From: Aaosphaeria pasadenensis
Lineage: Eukaryota > Ascomycota > Dothideomycetes > Pleosporales
Reading direction: 5' to 3'
Length of the DNA: 64,000 bases
Assembly (NCBI GenBank): GCA_022813625.1
Contig: JAKLMB010000013.1
Location: forward strand, 620,001-684,000
Of this stretch, positions 24,258-36,800 are shown piece after piece (position 1 is the stretch's first letter; the number at the start of each line of letters is the position of its first letter). The translations under genes and the position numbers were made by a program. Below the pieces are notes generated by a model that worked only from the letters and a program-made list of their open reading frames with translations, searched no databases and was not told where the DNA came from.

Positions 24258-25147
24258 TCACCCTAGTATGTCGATGGCGGAAGTGTCGTGGAAATGTTGA
24301 TAAGTGTAGGCTATCCAAGAATCAATCCAGGTTGCCGTCATGATATGTGTTGTCATGTCATCCTTGGGCGGGTCGATAGCGGAGCCACTCTTCCTTTTGG
24401 CGGTGGCCTTCTGATCGGAAGCCTTCTTGACAAAGGTCATCTTCTTGGGCTTTCTTGAGTATGGCCAGTGATCAAGAATCTTTTCAGCAAATGATCCAGC
24501 CAAGCTGAAACTGTTGGCAGCAGCACGCATATGCCTTTTGCTTGTAGGATCGAATAACCAGCGAATGTTGTCAAGGGTGAAACGCTCCTCATCCTGTCAA
24601 CTTCTGCAGCACCTTCTCTCGGCATGTACCAGAGCTCAACCTCCTTCTTGGATGATGCATGCCGCTCCTATGTAGGGACTGCCATGTCTCCGATGGCATA
24701 ACCATGCCAGGGCGGGCTTGTCTGCCTCCTCTTCTATTCTTCCTCTGGAGAGGCGGTTTATGTATCCTTTCGGGGGTGCCACACCCTTAGCAATAGTTGC
24801 CGACTTCTCCGCGCGATTGCGTCCAGTCTTAGTCGACTTGATACGAACATAGACCTGGTACCTTCTCATCTCGTACCACATGCAGACGTTGGATTCCCTT
24901 GAACGTGGTGCTCTCCGTGCAGTAAGATCTTGTGGAGGAAAGCGCCGTAATGACCAGCATTGAAGAGACCGTTCAACGCTTCGAGCACTGGATTCCGCTT
25001 CTTCACATACTCGAGCCGCATTTTCTGCTTCTTGTCCTGTAGCTCTTTGGCCGTGTAGCCGCCGTGGCCGAGGTCGGACGATGAACTCGGCACGTCCTCT
25101 GCCATATCATATATACCTGCTCTCGCCGTCGGACTTTGCGTCCCCAC
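24258..25147 (-). pseudogene. Coding relic of unknown family
   Basis: Two blocks on the minus strand look like protein but sit in different frames with stops between them. The first (about 25100-24870) contains GGYTAKELQDKKQKMRLEYV and ALNGLFNAGHYGAFLHKILL. The second (about 24590-24300) is open upstream of its first ATG and contains EERFTLDNIRWLFDPTSKRH and SFAEKILDHWPYSRKPKKM. An intron could join some pieces, but the segment between carries several stops. I do not recognise the family; a decayed transposon or host gene are both possible. Confidence 0.3.
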
Positions 25148-25626
25148 CCTTCCGCTTATCGGGTCGCTTCACCTTGAGTTTGACGCTGTGGATTGGCGTC
25201 ATAAATTCAAAAATTAGAAGGATAGAACACAGATTGAGCGTCTGCGCGGTCTTTAAGTTAACGCGCATGCAGTCTGCGCCCCCATGACGCATGACGACAT
25301 GAGGTCTCTCTGTAGCATAACCCTCGACTAGATGAAGCCAAGTTTGGCGCCAACTTCGCTGTACGACTTACTGTTGTTGGCCACGAACGTATTGAATGCG
25401 GCCACCGTGTGGCATAGATAGGAGGTAGATTCATTGGCAGCGTCTCTGAAGGGTCGACATCCGCCTGTTGGTCCGCGTCATTGATCAAAGCCGTCAATGT
25501 ATTTTATTCAGGATGAATGGATAGGATGAACGCGATCCAGCATCGAGTAGTAGTTACATGTGGATTCGAGGGTCACGGGAATTCCAGTCCCGCATTATTG
25601 ATATGAATGCCACCCCAATTACAATC

Positions 25627-26149
25627 TTAGATGCCGTGGTGTTTGGGAATCGCACGCCACATAGTCTGACTTTCTCTAGTCTTTTTTGCAACACTATGCG
25701 CGAGCTGAGAGCCATGGTACATATCCCTTAGCTCTTCAAGTAAAGGACCGCTCTTTGGTAAATTAGAGTGCCTGCGAAGTTCCAGAGCCGCAAAGTCTGC
25801 CTCATGGGTAATGCGTAGATATGGATTGGCAATGCCACCGAAGTCAACGTTATGCGCTATTGCAGCCGGGTATGCATCGATGCATGAGCTCCATCCTTTT
25901 GGTATGCAGATACAGCATATTGGGCGCATGGACCTAGCATTTTCGAAATTTTAGACAACTAAAAGGTGTCGAACTCGACATGTCCAGCATGAAGAAATGT
26001 GATATCAACTGGACTGGTCGCTTATATGTACGGCCGTCCTCGCACAAGTCTATTGAAGAACTACCAGTCGATTGACAGCATAGGAAGCGCAGTCCATAGC
26101 TTTGATCATAGCTTGGTAGTAAGTGCTTCTTAGGATCTTTCTCGTTCAA
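25627..26149 (-). pseudogene. Possible coding relic or small unrecognised gene
   Basis: Two adjoining minus-strand frames (26149-25934 and 25929-25627) have protein-like composition, for example YDQSYGLRFLCCQST in the first and NPYLRITHEADFAALELRR in the second. A stop and a frame change lie between them near 25935. No domain is recognised. It may be one two-exon gene or a decayed one. Confidence 0.22.
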
Positions 26150-27177
26150 TCAACATGTGCGTATCGACCCTAATGTTGGACCGGAAGGGTTTCTCTCCTC
26201 ATGGACCAGTGGGTTGAGCATGGGAAGGTTTCATGGAAGATGGGCTGTTAAATTTGTTCTCAACAAGGAACATGGCAGCCGGGAGAACCGAGAAACTAGC
26301 TAAAGCCTCTCTGGCAAGAGAGACAAACCTGCCTAGGAGCACTAAAGTTATACGTGCCGGTATCAATCACCAGAAGTAAGGGGTTCTTTCATTCTGGTGT
26401 GGAGATTGTGAGGTGAACTCTCTTGTCCATATCAGATTTGTCTCTCGCTCGCGGAACGCGGGGGTCATTGCATATCCAATAACAGTCGTACGGTATTGAC
26501 TTGGCTGCCTAATTGTTTGCTCCAAGTTTCTTCAGGACATCCTTTGGGACGCGTTTGACTCCATGCCCAGTTGACATCCCAAGCCAGGACATAAATCAAA
26601 TCCTTTGCTGTTTGAAGGATTCATAACTTGACATTGGCACGTCTTTTCAAATTGCGTGCCGACCGTACCGCTTGAGTCATACAACCGAATCTATGAGAAA
26701 GGATCGTCCAGTACCATTGGTATAATACTGACCTATTTTGACTCACGGTGTACGCATAAAAACGCCTCCTCCTACATGCGGCAATCCGGTTGCTTCGCCA
26801 GGCTCCCCACAAAGATCATGGGATCTTCACTCCAACTTCTCTTGCTGGCATCCATGGTTTTGGAGCTCATGAAAAGGCACAAACATAGGACGGTGCAGGA
26901 AGTCTGTGTCACAGGTACCTTCTCAGCCAACAATTGGCGGAAGATCTATGTTTTTGGCGCTTGGAAAGAGGATTCTCTCCACATACTCGCTGCAAGCGTC
27001 TGATTTTTATCGCTCGTGATAGACAGATGAAAGACTCGATTCGATCCGAAACATGTTTCTTGTAGACGGGATCTGGAACGAGCAGTCCAGTCTTTCTTCA
27101 CCATCAAATAGTATTTCAATGTCTTGAAACATGATTTCCTTGCCCATATGATTGGAAGCACATATAGCAGATCATGT

Positions 27178-28524
27178 CTATCGTGGGCGAAATCTCCAAG
27201 CTACGACATGAAGTCTAGCGATTGAGACTTTGAAGGCCGTTTCTAAATCGCGTCCAGCAAGTGGGGACGGAGCTGGTTGTGGAAGATCCTTCAGCATGAG
27301 TTGTCCGAGTCGAATTTCGGAAGCCCATAAAGCAAATTTTCATATATCCTTATCCTCTTTGCGAGTTGGTCGCCATTTTGGGGCGGTCCATCTCGTGTAT
27401 GAGGAAAAGGCGATCTCCTCCAGCCATTGGTTGAAGATCGTGTGGTTATTGAATCGGAACTCCAGCTTGTTCTTTAAGTTCATGCAGTCAAACAGGACAC
27501 ATTCTTGGCTTTCGCACGTGTGTATGATAATACTTTTGGTCCGCGACCACACATCAAGTGAGGAGAAATGTATGGGACGGACGGCCTCCTCCCCGGCTCA
27601 TGCTTGAGAATAGATACCTCTTTAAGATTCACGTATAGCAAATCATGAAGTTGACAGCCACCATGAGTTTCGCGTATTTGTCGTACGACTCCGCGCCACT
27701 CTTCCTCCCATGATGAGTGTTGTCCAGATTCTTTTTTGCTAAAAGCAAAATTCATCTGACTTCCCAGAACATGAATGTAATGTTGAAATAGTTTCTTCGC
27801 TGCGCCACATGCGTACTCCTTGCTAGTCGTTTTGTTGTTGTACATAGCTTTTTTCGGAAAAGCCACTCCTTGCATGCTTTTTCAGAAGCAGCACATGTAG
27901 ATTCTCAATCATAGTTTTGATCGAGTGATTCCATTTCCTCACGACGGGAGCACGGCTGCTCGCCATCATACGTTCTGACAATGTGTTCATGATTAGTGAA
28001 CGTTGTCCAGACCAGACATCATCGCTATCGTTTTCGTCGATGTGCCGGGGCATTAGGCTCATGCACTTAGCCTTTGGGAAAAACCACAGACATGGCATTT
28101 GAGCGTGTGCTTGTTTGAACCACATGTGGAAGTTTGCCTGTCTTCTTTTCGACTGTTTTGTCCCAATGCTTTCGAGAGCAACATGTGGTTATTCCAACTC
28201 TGTTTTGACAGTGAAACAGACACTGGTTTCCTTCCCCCATGGCACCGATTGCTTGCTTCCTTCATCTAGCAAGACATGTTTTTCCATGGACCGGAGCTTC
28301 TCATGGGGGGTCGCTGAGTGGAATTTCCACACATACCCACTCATATACCTTCGGCAGTCCACCCATTCGACAATTCTCCCAGAGAAGACAGGAAACTCCA
28401 TGAACCTTCCGACTAGGATAGTTTTTCGAACCCATACGTTATCGGTGTATAAGGTTTCATCAAGTTGATCTTTTCCTGCCTAAGGAGTCTCGCGACATAC
28501 ATAGTCAGTCAGCACCGCAATGTC
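27178..28524 (-). pseudogene. Degenerate gene of unknown family with stops and frameshifts
   Basis: Reading the minus strand, one frame from 28524 holds long protein-like text (LYTDNVWVRKTILVGRFMEF, GYVWKFHSATPHEKL, DENDSDDVWSGQRSLIMNTL) interrupted only by TAG at 28480-28482 and TAA at 28189-28191. At the A6 run (T6 on the plus strand, 27849-27854) the sense frame moves by one and continues as AMYNNKTTSKEYACGAAKKL. Near 27535 it moves back to the first frame (VLFDCMNLKNKLEFRFNN), which continues through a TGA at 27340-27342 (KEDKDI*KFALWASEIRL) to a TAG at 27178. The pattern is that of a formerly intact gene of at least ~440 codons. I see no known domain. More remnants may extend left to about 26640. 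Confidence 0.45.
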
Positions 28525-28582
28525 TCATGACATTGGCCGATCGAGACGTTGGATGGACAACTCATTGGACGAGAACATGACT

Positions 28583-29880
28583 GTCTTTGAAGTCCGCTCA
28601 GCGCACACGGACATCAGATTTTCTTTTGCCACGTTGACGAGCGCGAGACGGGCGCTCATCGAATGGAAGTACGACATACTTTGAAGTCCGCTCAGCGCAG
28701 ACACACATCATATCTTCTTCTGCCGTGTTTCCGAGCGCTAGACTGGAGCTCATGAACAGTATAAACATGGCAGTCGGGCGGAGTTCCTGCAAAAGGGATC
28801 GAGGAGGGGGAAGGACATGGATTTATGCCAGGAGATCTTTGGAAAGCATAAGCCGGAAAAGTCCTTATGTGATTTTATGACGTCGAGTTTGTCAAGAGAA
28901 GGGGGAAGGACATGGCCTTATGCCAGGATATTCTTTTGAAAGCATTTTCCGTAATTTGGAAAGCGTTGTGACGTTTCTTGAAGTCCGCTCAGCGCAGACA
29001 GACATGAGATCATCTATTGCGGTCTTGACGAGCGCTAGACTGACGCTCATGAACATTATCCATGGCAATGGGGCGGAGTTCCTAGCAGAGGCAAGGGAGG
29101 AAGGGAAAAGACATCATTCTGTTCAGTGAAACCTTTGGAAAGCATGGCTCGTGATTCGAAAAGCGTTGTGTGGTGATTTTTGAAGTCCACTCAGCGCAGA
29201 CACACATTAACTCTTCTTCTGTTACTTTCTGAGCGCTAGACTGGCGCTCATGAACATTATCCATTTCAGTCGTACGGAGTTCCTGGAAAAGGCGAGGGAG
29301 GAGGAGAAAGCACATGGCCTTGTGCCAGGATATTCTTTCGAAAGCATTTTCCGTTGATTCGGAAAGCATTATGGCGTTTTTGAAGTCCGCTCAGCGCAGA
29401 CAGACATGACACCTTGGACTGTCACGTTGACGAGCGCGAGACGGGCGCTCATGAATAGCATCCATGGCAGTCGGATGACGCTCCTGGGTAGAGGCGAGAG
29501 AGGGGGAGAAAAGACATGATTTGTGCCAGAAGGTCTTTTGGAAATCATAGGAGAAAGACGTGATGTGATTTTGTGACGTTGAGATTGTCGAGAGGAGGGA
29601 AAAACACATGGCTTTATGCCAGGATATCTTTTGGAAAGCATAGACCGGTAAAGTCTGTGATTTTTTGACGTTGAGATTGTCGAGCGGAGGGGGAAGCACA
29701 TGATTTGTGCGAGCAGACTTTTTGGAAAGCATAGACCGGAAAAGTCTTTGTGATGTGTTGATGTAGAGTTTGTCAAGAGGAGGGGAAAGGACATGACTAT
29801 GTCAGAGGACCCTTTTGGAAAACACATTCCGGGGAAGTATATGTGATGTTTTGATGTCGAGTTTGTGGAGAGGACCGGAC
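28583..29880. repeat. Complex tandem array of ~95-100-bp subunits
   Basis: Two subunit types alternate irregularly. Type A starts with GAAGTCCGCTCAGCGCAGAC and carries the inverted repeat GAGCGCTAGACTGGCGCTC; copies begin at 28589, 28683, 28980, 29182 and 29382 (spacing 94, 297, 202, 200). Type B carries a purine-rich GGGAGGGGGAAGGACATGG part, TATGCCAGGAT and TTTTGGAAAGCAT; copies centre near 28830, 28940, 29130, 29337, 29536, 29631, 29722 and 29814. Copies differ by many substitutions and small indels, so the array is old. Minus-strand frames through it repeat CAERTSK because type A is repeated; I do not regard these as genes. It lies beyond the 3' end of the sugar transporter. Confidence 0.85.
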
Positions 29881-30162
29881 ATCGATGTGTTGGATGAGCT
29901 TTTCGAGGTGGAGATTTTGGGAGTTGAGTTGTGTGGTGTAAATGTAGGGGGGAGGAGAGGGTACTTATACACCGGGGTCATCGGGTATTGAGACGCGGTA
30001 TCGCGATCTTGGGATGGTGGTAGGCGTCACGGGGCACCTTTGAGCGAACGCAAGCGTGCGCAATTCACATTGTGCATTCACGTCACATTTGCCGTTACGA
30101 ACGATCTATTCACGAACTAACTGGAAGAGGGTCTACAAACCAAACAAACAAACAACAACGGA
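29881..30162. other. Spacer between tandem array and sugar transporter 3' end
   Basis: Contains the 3' flank of the transporter gene. No other feature seen. Confidence 0.4.
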
Positions 30163-31859
30163 TCAAGTGACGACTTTCTTGTGATGCTCGGCGATCAGTT
30201 CGTTCTTGATCTGCATGTCCATCTTCTGCTTCTCCTCGTCGGTGGCGTTGGTAAGATGCACGACGACGGGATCTCCGAAAAGCTCCGCGAGCTCTTCTAA
30301 TGATTTGCCCTTTGTCTCTGGATACATGAAGTAAATGACGGCGATGGAGACGACCGTGAGGCACGCGAAAACTGCAAACGCCGGGTTAGTGGTTTGTCAC
30401 TGTGCAAGAATACCGACGTTTGTTGCAGGGAAGAGGGATGACCTACTGACGAAATACTTGTAGCCGATGTTGGCAATCGCCGTGGCACCTGGTGTGACGA
30501 ACGTGATGCATGCGGCAAAGTACGTGAATGTCGCCATTGCGACGCCTGAAGAGCGGATGTTGGTCGGGAGGATCTCGGCGCTGTAGATGAAGGATGCGGC
30601 GTCGATGAAGAGGCCGTAGAAGAATACGAAGAACATGATGGCGACTATGGCGACTTTTTGGCCGGCGATGTTGGGAGTGGGTGATTGGACGTATGCGCCT
30701 ACCATCGCGGCTTCGATTACTACGCAGACTAGGCAGCCGGTGAAGCCTGTGAGTAGGGCCTAGGATAGAGTTAGGCTTGTTTGATGCAATGAATTGGGCA
30801 TTGGACTTACTGGTCGCCGACCGGTCTTATCGATGGTAAGGAGGGAGAACAGGTTACCAAGTGCACCGATCAATGTATAGATACAGTACATGAGCAGCGG
30901 TAGATAAGTGTGCAAGCCCAAATTCTCATAGATGATCACAGAGTAGTAATTGATCACCAGACCACCAGTAGCATTCGCCGCATATTGCACGAAACAAGAA
31001 AGGAAAACCCTTTTCCGATACGCCGGTGTGCTGAAGATGGCCTTGTAACCGGTAGGATTGACCGATTCGAGCTCGATCTGTTTTCGCATTTGGTAGAACT
31101 CCTCGTGCGCCGCTATTGCGTCTGGATCACTGGGATCATGATGGAGTTTGCTGAGAATGGCCCATGCTTCTTCAACACGATTCTTTGTTAGTAGCCATCG
31201 AGGGGATTCCGGAATCCAGAAGCAGCCGATGAAAAGGATGAGGGGAGGAATGCAAGTGAAAGCTATTGGACCTCTCCATCCGAACGTAAGATTGTCGGAG
31301 AAGAAGCAACCAAAACCCACCCATGCAGACACGTTGTATCCAGACACCAAGAAGAATCCATGAAGCCCCGTAAGCATTCCTCGCTTCGAAGGGGTCGATG
31401 CCTCTGAGAGATAGATCGGTACCAGTGTTGCCAATGCTCCTAACCCAATGCCTTGGAGAATGCGAACCACGATGAGCATGGCAACGTGGACGCTTCCAGC
31501 CGTAAGAGCACCTCCGATGATAGCGATCAAGGAAGCCGTGAAGAGGGACTGCTTTCGTCCAATCTTGTCAGCTGTTGGCCCGCCTCCAATGGCTCCGACG
31601 CATGCTCCAAAGAAGAACAACGCATTGACGGCTCCTATGATATGATTCGTATAGGCAGCATTCGGTCCAGTCAAGGATAGGTCAAAGTACGTAAAGAATC
31701 CTGGCTGCCCAATGCTGGTAGCAAATGAAGCAAACCCTGCGAGTTCGTTAGTACCAAAAAGATGTGAAGATGAAAGACAGCTGTACCAAAGCCATAAGTG
31801 AAGCTGCCAACAGCCACAATGAGGCCTACAGCAATGTTGTATCCACTTGTTTTTGTCAT
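30163..31859 (-). CDS. MFS sugar transporter (506 aa)
   Basis: Four exons on the minus strand: 31859-31787, 31736-30811, 30759-30447 and 30371-30163. Introns use GTACAG, GTAAGT and GTAGGT donors, and all joins keep frame. The protein has the 12-helix plan of the sugar porter family: GSFTYGFGF in helix 1, DKIGRKQ in the loop between helices 2 and 3, RILQGIGLGAL, PIYLSEASTPSKRG, PESPRWLLTKNR after helix 6, DKTGRRP in the matching second-half loop, YSAEILPTNIRSSG, and PETKGKSLEEL after helix 12. These are the diagnostic sugar-porter signatures, so uptake of a hexose or similar sugar by proton symport at the plasma membrane is likely. The exact sugar cannot be inferred. The cytosolic tail is short and charged. 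Confidence 0.93.
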
Positions 31860-33849
31860 GGTGAAAGCCTGGTGTACTATAAGCTGTGCACAAGAGGTAC
31901 TACGCAGCAGACTGGACCTAGAACAACGACGCAGACATAATTGCTAAAAGACGAGACTGCTAAGCTACATAAGTAGGCCAGAACACAATCTCAGGAGAAG
32001 CTAAGATGCGGGGGTGGAGAACGAATTGCGTCCAGATCCTCGTGGAACAACCCCTCTCGTACATTTTAATGAGTAAATACGGCCAGGATGTAACGGTAGG
32101 AGTACCTCGTAAGGTGCGGGAGATGATAACCGCGGGTGGCGATGCTAGAGGTGTAATTGAGGGGAACATAGATTTGGACTACTTGCAATTGGATGATTTA
32201 GCATAATGACTCGAGAGCAACACAGTCGTTAGATCATTGGGGGAGCATGTTTTCGCAAGGAAAAAGAGAATTGAAAGCTCGAAGTGCGCAAAGCGATCAA
32301 AATAGAAGAGTAAAACGTAGAAGGGGCTCCGACACGATGGCTCGGAATTGCTTATCTCTGAGCTTAAAGCAAGTAGCAACCAATCGGAGGGGTGCACACG
32401 CCTGTTCCTTGGGATGCTCTATACCCTAAAATTCGAATCAACCCACAGCCATGGTAAAGGGTTTTGAGACTGAGTGGATGGGCGAAGATGTACAGAAGAA
32501 AAACTTACGGAAGCAATAGCGAGTGACTTTTGTTGTGCTTGATTAAATTTGGTGTTTGATGTTTCTATCTTAATGGGGTTCAGAAGCTCCTCAATACCGA
32601 CACTCTTGTCGGTCCCTAAGATTAATTACTCCAGGAAGACTCAGGGATCTATTGTAACTATGGAGTTCATATAGTTATATACTCTTAATCCCTAATTTTC
32701 TAGCGAAAGATGTGCTATTGGAGGTTGATAATCTTGCAATGTATCAGTAGACATGATACTTTTAAGTATTTCATAATTAATCCATGCTGTAATCGAATAC
32801 CTTTAATTTTTCCTGTTGGTACCCTCGAAAAAGATTTGACAGTCCCAAATAGGAAGGTCCCTTCCTATCTACTAATACAGTGAAATAATAGACTTTGATT
32901 GTAGCTGTCCGTCGAAACAGATTTATCTGCGTGCAGAAGTCTTGCCCTATATTTAGTGGTGATTAGTGGTGTTTTGATAACAAGTTAATGTGAATGCCTC
33001 AAGATTACATAACTCGACAGTTCGAATTTTCCAATCACAAAGTTGCCCTCAGGGAGAATGCGCATCATGGAACTTGACTCTAGTTGCTGCTGGACCCTCT
33101 AATGGAGACAGGTGTTGGCCGACATATACTCCTTAAGGGTATGGAAGAGCAGGTGTGAAGTTGCACAATGGCCAGAAACGTCAATAATTGAATTTGTTGA
33201 GATGAGGTTCTTTTTCTTGAGTATGGAGATGATACGAGTAAAAAAAGGTTGGATTGTGGGCACAATGTCTGGTTGCGGCACATTGACGATGACGAAATGT
33301 TGCACAAGGATGCAATCTATAACCAACTACGGCGTGTAGTGCGTACATACATACATAACTAGCTATGAACACAGTGGGAGGCAATGGGTAATTAGCCAGT
33401 AATGTGCTTCAGGGACCAATGGCTTGGCAAACGTTTTGACAGGGCTGACGAGTGCGAGAAAGAGAGAGAAAGAGAGAGAGCGAGAGAGCGAGAGAGAGAG
33501 ACCACCTTGCCCAACCCATGCATATACCTTCCACCTACCCTACCCTACCAGTACCATGACGATGATCCGGAACTCGTGTTGATTCATATCCCATCGCCTT
33601 CGCCTCATTCATCTTCATTATTCTCATCCTCATCCTCGTCGCTGTCTAATGCTAGAGACTGTATTTATTCCATCTATTGAACCCCCCACGCCCGCCGCTG
33701 TTCCGCCGCCGCCCAGCCCTCTCTCATCCACGAGTAGGATTACCCTCCTTCACAACAACAACAACCTAGCATTACTTCCTCACGACCACCACGCATCCCG
33801 GTCCTCTCCATCGCTCGCATTACCTTAGGCTTCGGCTTTCGCGGTTCCA
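31860..33849. other. Intergenic, 2 kb, partly AT-rich
   Basis: Upstream DNA of the sugar transporter (-) and of EFR3 (+). The part 32560-33010 is visibly AT-rich without an open frame of note. The right part holds a GA microsatellite and a C/T-rich leader (about 33590-33650) of the kind that often precedes fungal housekeeping genes. Confidence 0.5.
33456..33501 (+). repeat. GA microsatellite
   Basis: An almost pure purine run of GA and GAAA units interrupted by two C bases, about 350 bp upstream of the EFR3 start. It may act as a GAGA-like promoter element, which is inference. Confidence 0.8.
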
Positions 33850-36800
33850 ATGAACGCAGCACGACAGGCCTGTCGCCCTAAACACCAGGTGCTGGTCCTC
33901 AAGTGTTATCCCAAATTCCAGAAGAACAATGTCGAGGTCAAGGCCAACTCTTCCGAGCTGAGCTACCTGCTCTACTATGCGAGCACGCGACGCAGCAAGT
34001 TGCAGAAGGTCGGCGATTTCCTGGACAAGCGCACGACCGCCGATGTCTGGAAGGGTCGCATAGGGTATGTATTGAACTTTATTTTGCCCGATGGCCCGCT
34101 GACGCCGGTGAAGCAATGTACAGGTTACTCTCGAGATCCTCAAGTCGCTCATCGAAAAATGCCCTCGTGACCTCCCTCTTTACGCCGGCGCTGTTCTGCG
34201 CATCCTCAGTACAATCCTCAAGTCCAACGATGTGACAATGGTAGAAGAATCCGTGCCAACCTTCGAAACCCTTTGCGCGCACCAAGACCCTGCCAACCTC
34301 GCCGCAGATCAGGATTACATCGCGCAGTATGAAGAAATTGTACAACTCTATGCTCAATTCGCGTCGAAGGAGGGACTCAAGAACCCGAAAACACCCATTA
34401 GCTGGCCTGTTGCCATCAGATTCCGCAAAGCGGGACTTCAGGCGCTGAAGGCTGTCGCTTCTTCGGAATCTCTCGGATCGGAGACCGGGCGCCAGTTGGC
34501 TGTAATTATACCTGTTATACTGTTCAACATTCACTCGGAGGATGGCGAGCATCTCAAGCGACTCGAATATCGCGAGCACGACAAGGAGGAGCATGATAAA
34601 GAAACAGCGTTAAGGCGGAGACAAAGCGTTTCAACGGTGCGGACAAATGAAGAAGGGGAGGGAGACCCCGTCGCCGCCTCCGGAACAACGGAAGATGCCG
34701 ACAAACTTGCTGAAGAGGAGGTCGGTGTTGTTGCGCTCCAGGCGCTCAGGAGCATCTTCATGGGCGTCAACCGCGGACAGCTGCGATTGGCGACTTCTGC
34801 AGTCCTCCAGTTCATTGGAAGCAATGTGAAGCAATTGCAGTTCGACAGCTACGGACGAGCGAATGGAAACTGGTCGACTACACTTCTGGCCTTGATATGC
34901 GGTTGGGCGCCAGTACAAGACCGTTATGCTATACTTGTGAGTGCCATGGAGACCCTGGTGCGTAGCCCTATCGTAGAGGACGACCTGGGGAGGCAATTGG
35001 TCCTTGCGGGCATAATCGAGTATCTTTTGAGCTCGACTATCAATTTTATCGGACTAAGTATTATGGATGTGCTATTGGGTATCATTTCTCACGCATTACT
35101 ACTCCTTCAACTTGGGGGTACCGGAACCTCAATCATGCCTCATCATCAACAGACGAATCCAGTCAACTCGGCCAGCGATCTTCAAGATAAGGGATCTGAG
35201 AAGTCGGAGGGTGTCGTCATTGAGCCCGTAAAGGAACCGTCGCAAACCCGAGTGCAACTGCTTGACACTTTGAAGACGTGTATGGCAAGCTTGGCTACAC
35301 ATGTCTACTACACAGATCAGATATCTGACATGGTGGCTGCTGTTATGAGACGACTGAAGCCATCGCCGCTATCGGGAGTATCGACCGTCGACACGATTGA
35401 GGATCCTGCTGGTGCTATCAACGCTGTCGCGAGTTCCGCAAGCCTACAGGAGAAGCCCGCACACGTGGATAGGTTTTTCTCGTTTGAGACAGCACGTCTG
35501 TTGGCTTTGGATGCAGTCAAGAATATCATTACCACGGCAAACACTCGCCGCCCAGACGGTTCATCTGCTTCCGTATCTCGAAGCTCAGTGGGTGTCGGGG
35601 TTTGGGAGGGCACGCAATGGCTCCTACGCGATCCAAGTGGCAGAGTTAGGAAGGCTTATGTTGACGCCATAATCACCTGGCTCAATTTAGAAAAGAAGAA
35701 GGAGGACTTGAAGCTTGTTGAAGACTATCGGAAAAAGGAGAAGGAAAACGACAAGAATGGGTTGGCCCGAAGAGCCGTCTCGAATGCTTCTCACAGAGAA
35801 AAGCCTTCGAAGCGAGGAAAGAACACATTCTTACCCCTACTGCATCTTGCCGTCTACGAAAACGCTCTTCAGTATACCGAGTCTGAACCCGACTATCTCC
35901 TGCTTCACCTACTTTTGACGACTCTCATCAATAAGCTTGGCTTGAACGCAGTACGAAGTGGTTTGCCGATGATACTGCGGTTACAAGAAGATATTGCCAC
36001 GGTTGATAACCCCGGCGCGAAGGTCAGGATTGGTAGTCTTGTCCATGGCTACCTATGGGCACTCAGCATGGCTCTAGACTTCGAGACCTCGTCAGTTGGA
36101 AGGGCTTTGCACCATGAGATTTCTAGGAGAAACGAGAAGGGGCTATGGGTCAGCAACATTCGTGTGCCACCCCTACCATTAAACAGAATCGACACACCGC
36201 ACCCAGACTCATTCCGGATTCCATCAGACGTTGTCCAAACCGAGGCGCTCAAGCCATTTGACAACCGCGACGCCCTTGTCGACAATATTGCCGAAGGCTA
36301 TTCGTCTTCTCTTCATTCTCCACCAACAAGTCCGCCAGGATCCCCTGGCCGCTCATTGTCCATAACTACACCGATCATCCGCACCCAGACCTTCAGCGCG
36401 CCACCGCAACTTTCTTACAAGGTCAAAGACGAGCTCCTGGCAGACTGGACGCGGGACAGCTGCATCGTGAACAACACGAAGGACTCCACCACCGCCTCCA
36501 TGACCGGATCGCGTACGAATGCTTCCACTCATCGCAAGAATAATTACCTCGGCGTCTATATCCCCAACGGCACACTCGACAGTGCGGGTAACTCGCCTGC
36601 TCCGTCTCCCCGTCGCGCGACTAGCCGGCCCCCTTCAACAGCTTACGGACTCGTTGGGCGGGTCGCGTCGCCTCATCGTAACCAGAGTCCTTCACGCTCT
36701 CCTGGCAGCACATCCTCACTCCAGTCCGCAGTTCGCGTGGACGATCTCAAGCGCGTGCTTACCGGCACGGCCCCAAGAACATCCTACTCGATCCGTGGCC

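Noticed and set aside
29369..29827. 152-codon minus-strand open frame in the tandem array
   Set aside because: The frame only reflects repeated subunits; it has no domain and changes frame between subunits elsewhere in the array.
28583..29880. CRISPR-like regular array
   Set aside because: Repeats are ~100 bp, diverged and of two types, with no short identical repeat plus unique spacer layout, and the host is a fungus.
33402..33680. 92-codon frame upstream of EFR3
   Set aside because: Made of a GA microsatellite and C/T-rich promoter sequence; low-complexity translation.
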